Of a stretch of 21,305 nucleotides of DNA, positions 17,349 through 21,305 are shown piece after piece; the first letter of the stretch is position 1; each line of letters opens with the position of its first letter. The stretch is from Zygnema cylindricum (lineage: Eukaryota; Streptophyta; Zygnematophyceae; Zygnematales; Zygnemataceae), in contig JBBHKE010001393.1 of assembly GCA_037447655.1 (NCBI GenBank), forward strand, positions 1-21,305. Direction: 5' to 3'. Position numbers and translations under genes: made by a program. Below the pieces are notes generated by a model that saw only the letters and a list, made by a program, of their open reading frames with translations, was not told the DNA's origin and searched no databases.

Positions 17349-18178
17349 CTGTCAAAAATATTCTAAGTCTTTAGGAGCTCGTCTCTTAGCCTAATGTAGA
17401 GTTGGGCTAAAGTTTACAAAAACGGGAAAAGGGGGAGGAAGAAAAGGCAGGGGAAAAATCAAATCAAAGGCGACGAAATCACTGGAAATCAAGATCGATG
17501 GTCCCAAATCGATAAAGGAAGTCAATCATAAATTCAAATCAATCGTCGAAATCTCACCATCTCGATCCCCTTTCGTCGAATATGTTAGTTTAAAGATATC
17601 TTAATACTAGTTGGTAAAATACGACAAAAAGATGTGCCAAAAAAAAAAAAACCAAAACACAAATCTAATCCACATAGATAAAAATCATAAACATAAATTT
17701 TTATAGAGAACAACGGAAAATTAACCAGTACTTTTTTTATGGGTTTCTTTTCTTCTTTTATTCTAGAAAAAAAAAATATTACAGAAACGAAAAAAAATAA
17801 CTAATGCCAAAAATACAAACTACAAAAATTAACACATGATAAAATGAAATAAAGGAAAATGAAATATAACATGTTTAAAATTTTCCATGCCTCACTAAAT
17901 TCCGATGCAAGGGGAAGTAGAGAGAAAAAGGGGAAGAGGTGAGGGGAGGACAGGGGAGGAAAAAGATTGGGGGGAGGGGAAAGTGGGAGAGGTAGGGGGA
18001 GGGAAAAGTGGGGGAAGGGGTTGGGGAAGTGGGTAGGGTATGGGAAGGAGGAGTTGGAAGGGGGTAGTCTTTTGACAATTAAGACCAATCCGTCCCTTTC
18101 CACTCTATTTGCACAAAACTACTGAATGAAGAAACATACCTTATCTCTTTTTTGTCTCAAACCTCTCCTGCGCAAACG
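17349..18178. other. spacer with G-rich purine tract
   Basis: No gene is recognised. A-rich sequence (17600-17880) precedes the purine tract at 17911-18067. The minus-strand frame across it (18103-17801) is Pro/Leu/Ser low-complexity and is not supported. Confidence 0.45.
17911..18067 (+). repeat. G-rich purine tract with many G3-G6 runs
   Basis: About 155 bases are almost entirely G and A on the plus strand, with more than fifteen runs of three or more G and very few pyrimidines. The spacing of runs fits several possible intrastrand G-quadruplexes. This is potential only; no structure is shown. Confidence 0.85.
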
Positions 18179-18325
18179 CCTTTTTTGCCAAAAGTCAAAA
18201 ATTAATGAGCCCTTTTTGCCAAAAGTCAAAAATTAATCACGGTGGGAGTGGCACGTGTGTCATGCACCCTTTTTGCCAAAAGTCAAAAATTAATCAGGGG
18301 GGGAGTGTCACGTGTGTCATGCGCT
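18179..18325. repeat. 28-bp repeat x3 within a 57-bp repeat x2, carrying CACGTG
   Basis: The 28-base unit (CCCTTTTTGCCAAAAGTC followed by AAAAATTAAT) occurs at 18179-18206, 18210-18237 and 18267-18294. The last two are followed by a GGGGAGTG-type stretch, then GCACGTGTGTCATGC or TCACGTGTGTCATGC, making a 57-base repeat. CACGTG cores (G-box/E-box) lie at 18252-18257 and 18309-18314. Confidence 0.9.
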
Positions 18326-19130
18326 TACTGCAGGATTAAATGACATTTTTTCTTCAACACTCTCTCGAAGAATGCAGAAAATTAGCCCAGAAAAAGCCAA
18401 CTGAGGCTGCCGATAACGTAAAACTCGTTATTGATGCTAAAACTGTTCTAGCATCGGGTCATCCCCACTCCTCCACCTCCTCACCCACAACATTCTGCCG
18501 AATCTACTTTTTTCCCCAATTTTCCTTATCTCTACCAATATCCTCCTCCTTAGAATCCTGCCCAAAATCCTCCCCCCTCGCTGCTTCCTATAATGCCGCT
18601 TATACTTCCTTTTCCTCCTCTTGGCAAGTCATTGCCTCATTTTCACTCTTTTTAGCAGATCCCAACTTATGTCCGCCTTCCCACTTTGGCCTCCTCCCAC
18701 TCCCGAATTCGGTTAAAAAAAAAATCAACGATCATCCCGTCAACTTTGCCATGCCAATAGTTAATCTTCACAAGGGTACTCGTTTTTTGTAACACCAATT
18801 GTGACTAGATAAGCTAATCAATGGGGTGCTAGTCACCACCTCTCCCCGTTTTCTAGTTGGTTTATTGTCGAGCTCACGACGGTGTGTGCCCAATTACGTT
18901 ACATTTCGTCCTGCTTTGAGCCTTCCGCGGCTTGTTCTTTTGTGATAATCTAATGACCTTCTTCTCCGAGAAGATGGTAGCCTATCGCCTATCCACACCT
19001 GTATTCCCATTGTACAGGTCTTTAGGACTATATTTGCCTGTGGGCACTGTGGGCCCCTCATCTCCTATTTTCTAGGCCATGGTTGTCCTTGGCCGTCAGA
19101 CGTAAGCCGACTCCCAAATTGCACGAGACG
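18326..19130. other. spacer; possible decayed LTR in its right half
   Basis: The 150-codon frame 18340-18792 is Ser/Pro/Leu-rich and unrecognised; its C-rich composition makes it doubtful. From 18789 the sequence begins TGTAACACC, and runs to about 19123 ending TTGCA, shortly before the orphan primer-binding-like site. A remnant LTR is possible but has no second copy in the window. Confidence 0.3.
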
Positions 19131-19142
19131 TGGTATCAGAAT
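19131..19142 (+). other. orphan copia-type primer-binding-like site
   Basis: TGGTATCAGAAT matches the first ten bases of TGGTATCAGAGC, the initiator-methionine tRNA complement, better than either annotated element's site in contiguous bases. No gag follows. It may mark an otherwise unrecognisable LTR element. Confidence 0.4.
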
Positions 19143-19871
19143 CTTTGTGACAAAACAATCTAACGTGTACTTTATAAAAGTTTTTGTAGTACCGTGATAA
19201 ATGCCACAATATTTTTAGATTAAACTTACGCCACGTGTCAATATCGGGATCGTGTTTTCCGAAGTGATCCTCTAAGTAAACCTGTATCGAATCAACTAAA
19301 CCATGAATCGTTTACTCCCCCAAATTTCCGTACCTCTCAAAGTGTGTTACTTCAGCTACACTTAAACCGGTGTGCACAAAACTAAGTCTTTTAAAACAAC
19401 ACCTTTCCCTATGACAATGTTGTGACCTTCTCCATCTACTATTTCTTTAAGCTCCGGCTGTGTTTGGTCGTCCAGAAGAGGACAGACCCACATCCTTCCT
19501 TTTAGGTGTTATGATGAAAATCTACAAGTTTTGATTCATCTACTAGAGTGAATCCATCCTTACCATGGATTTATTGCTCCCCATGGGTGTTTCTCTCTTT
19601 CCCATGTCATTTCTCCTATGGGTCTTCTTTGCACCATCTTTTATTTCCTCTCCTCCTTTCTCTCCTAATTCCTTATATTTACTTTCTCTACTAGACGAAC
19701 CTTTTCGGTCTTGTTCCTTTTCTATGCGATGGGCACTCTCTCTTTCTCAGTAAGCCTCTCGGGCTCTCTCCGGATTCTTCAGCCCCTCCCGCTCGTTACA
19801 TTTCTATGTCAAGCGCTCTAGGTTACTCCCTTTTTTCCCCTATTTATTGGGCTCTCCTCTTCTCTTGCTCT
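19143..19871. other. flank left of the second family-A element
   Basis: No domain is recognised. On the minus strand 19780-19550 encodes a Lys/Glu/Arg-rich stretch broken by a stop, in A/G-rich DNA similar in composition to 4920-5100. A short plus-strand frame (19565-19753) has a hydrophobic start but is CT-rich and doubtful. Confidence 0.35.
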
Positions 19872-20405
19872 TGTTAGGATTAAGTACTGAGCACTCACTT
19901 AGTGACGAGACATTGTCGTAGCTAAAGTAGCAACGACCAGCGACGAAGTAGTTTCGTCGCTAGATATTTCCAATGACATAGAAGTTATTTGTTCATTTTG
20001 TTTCGCGCAAGTTCCTGCCGTACTATAGAAGTGGCGTGGAAATTGTTTGGTCGCTTTGGTTCACTTAAGTTCTAATGGTACAGTGTGGTTCACTTATGTT
20101 CTAGTCGTACCAGGTAGTTCAAGTCGGTTGGTAGTTGACTTTCATTGTTGGTTAACTAACTTAGGACGACTACCTTTTGTCGGCCGTATACTTCGCCACA
20201 CGTTTTTAGTCGTGTACATATATATTTGTTAAGACCTCGTGGTAGAGTCATCTTTTGGAGGCGTGGCTTATTAAAAAGGGGTAGAAATGTCAAAAGTAGA
20301 AGGAGAAGAAAAATGAGTTGTGTTCTTGTATTGTGCTTAATATATTGAATTTTTCGGAGGAACACTCTTATTGTGTGTGTCTTTTATTTGGTTTGTTATC
20401 TTTCA
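19872..20405 (+). mobile_element. family-A copia 5' LTR (second element)
   Basis: It starts TGTTAGGATTAAG and ends TTATCTTTCA, followed within three bases by a primer-binding site, so it is a 5' LTR. It is the inverted relative of 5160-5725. It has one copy of the 50-base unit duplicated there, two copies of the 28-base unit, and an extra stretch near 20264-20280. A TATATAT box lies near 20218-20226. Differences between the two are mainly transitions. Confidence 0.88.
19939..19961. other. LTR-A hairpin (perfect)
   Basis: AGCGACGAA-GTAGT-TTCGTCGCT forms a perfect 9-bp stem with a 5-base loop in the upstream part of the LTR. In RNA or single-stranded DNA it would be stable; as duplex DNA it is a dyad protein site candidate. 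Confidence 0.6.
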
Positions 20406-20407
20406 AT

Positions 20408-20419
20408 TGGGGTCAGAGC
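20408..20419 (+). other. primer-binding site of second family-A element
   Basis: TGGGGTCAGAGC lies two bases after the LTR end and matches TGGTATCAGAGC at ten of twelve positions. It supports initiator-methionine tRNA priming, as in family C. Confidence 0.75.
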
Positions 20420-20425
20420 GGGTTA

Positions 20426-21160
20426 ATGGCAACCCTTGCCAGCATGGCGGAGAAAAAGAAATCCCCGGCGGAACCTAGTGGAGGAGCAAATGGGAGAGTT
20501 AGTGGAGGAGTTACAAGGACACAATATGACGAGTATGGCGAATGGGGGAAGAAAAATGTGAAGATAGACGAGGGAATGTTTGAACGCTTTCACGAGTTTC
20601 TCAAAACAAAAGGAGATGAGGGAGATGGAGGTGTAAGTGGAGACTCACACGACTCAAAGAAAATAAAGAAAATAAAGGGGAAGTCTCAACTTTATGAGGA
20701 AGAGGAGGAGAGCGAAGATGATGATCTTAAAGTGGTTAAAAAGACCATCCTCTTCACGAGTTCCAACTATGCAATTTGGAAGAGATACATTAGAGGAGCA
20801 TTAATACCGAAAAAAAATTGGGACATCGTTATCAGGGAAGAAACAAGACCAGATCCTTCCGAGGATCCAACCGGAGCAAAGAAGTGGGAAAAGAAAGATA
20901 TGGCGGCCTCCACCGCACTAATACAGATTTGTGTTAATTCTATGCATGAACATCTTCTAACTCATGATAGGGCTTATGATTGTTGGATCGCTTTGCAAAA
21001 TGCGTTTGAAAAGGGGTTTGAGGCAAATGAAAATTATCTCTTTGAGGAGTATATTGGGTTTACAATGAAAGAGAATGAGTCCAATGATGATGGAGTCAAA
21101 AGGTTTAATGTCATCATAGAATAACTTAACGCACTCAATAAATTCCATACAAAAAAATGA
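20426..21160 (+). pseudogene. gag: family-A gag, N-terminal part
   Basis: ATG at 20426 was chosen because it is the first ATG after the primer-binding site and matches the start region of family-C gag. The frame is also open back into the LTR. Residues 1-95 are charged and low-complexity, with an acidic EEEEESEDDD block near 92-101. From about residue 106 the copia gag core (UBN2-like) begins: FTSSNYAIWKRYIRGAL, then YDCWIALQNAFEKG and VKRFNVIIE. TAA at 21122 stands where family C has Gln (VEQL), and the same frame reads on LNALNKFHTKK to a TGA at 21158. The rest of the core and both zinc knuckles are missing here. Sequence turns into family-B LTR at about 21169. Confidence 0.85.
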
Positions 21161-21168
21161 AGGTTGTT

Positions 21169-21305
21169 TGTTTTATGCATATATATATATTGATCTAAAG
21201 GACTAATTCGCAGCAGACTAACGAAAACGCGCATTAATTAATTAATGCATTGAAGCGAATCGAAGCCGTATAAATACAACTAATCGGACAGCCACCATTA
21301 CAGCC
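21169..21305 (+). repeat. family-B LTR segment (copy 3), inverted to copy 1
   Basis: Its reverse complement equals 7270-7412 with no substitutions, differing only by six rather than nine AT units. Identity extends past the proposed LTR end (into GCC) to the last base of the window. Copy 3 lacks the tRNA-like part and the TGTTGAAA start: it begins at TGTTTTATGC directly after truncated family-A gag. Confidence 0.9.

Noticed and set aside
11520-17353. Target-site duplication of the family-C element
   Set aside because: The flanks AGTCC and CTGTC do not match. CTGTC at 11524-11528 overlaps the LTR start and would require loss of the first LTR bases; chance is as likely.
17801-18103. 100-codon Pro/Leu/Ser minus-strand frame
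   Set aside because: It is the translation of the G-rich purine tract's complement; low complexity only.

Overview
The window is eukaryotic nuclear DNA, and the readable coding content is almost entirely decayed Ty1/copia LTR retrotransposons. There is no operon structure, no rRNA and no convincing intact host gene. Copia pol motifs, primer-binding sites resembling the initiator-methionine tRNA complement, a telobox-like AAACCCTAACCCT, a pyrimidine-rich leader and long AT-rich spacers with (AT)n and (CT)n tracts suggest a plant or streptophyte-type alga. That lineage call is an inference, not a demonstration.

Layout. 1-4659: mostly non-coding, with purine tracts, a promoter-like block (about 305-504), AT microsatellites, a cluster of TGACGT motifs (2640-2718) and a C16 run. 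4660-4764: three perfect 35-bp tandem units. 5160-6605: the 3' part of a family-A copia element on the minus strand (LTR, polypurine tract, a protease stub fused in frame to the end of RNase H, and gag C-terminus with a zinc knuckle). 6606-7269: unrecognised. 7273-9616: a family-B element on the minus strand, with two LTRs around gag only. Each LTR carries an antisense tRNA-like sequence. 9617-11524: spacer with minisatellites and one possible signal-peptide exon (10410). 11525-17348: a full-length family-C copia element on the plus strand, broken by stops and frameshifts. 17349-19871: spacer with a 150-base G-rich purine tract, tandem repeats carrying CACGTG, and an orphan primer-binding-like site. 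19872-21168: 5' LTR and gag N-terminus of a second family-A element, plus strand. 21169-21305: a family-B LTR segment with no substitutions relative to 7270-7412, in inverted orientation.

How the parts relate. The family-A gag at 20426-21160 stops shortly before the position in gag where the minus-strand family-A gag at 6600 resumes. Both breaks adjoin the same family-B segment. This suggests two ends of one composite element in which foreign DNA interrupts gag, followed by a recent inverted duplication. The sequence beyond 21305 would test this. Premature stops and damaged protease sites in families A and C are largely explicable as C-to-T changes, the signature of methylcytosine deamination or a RIP-like process.
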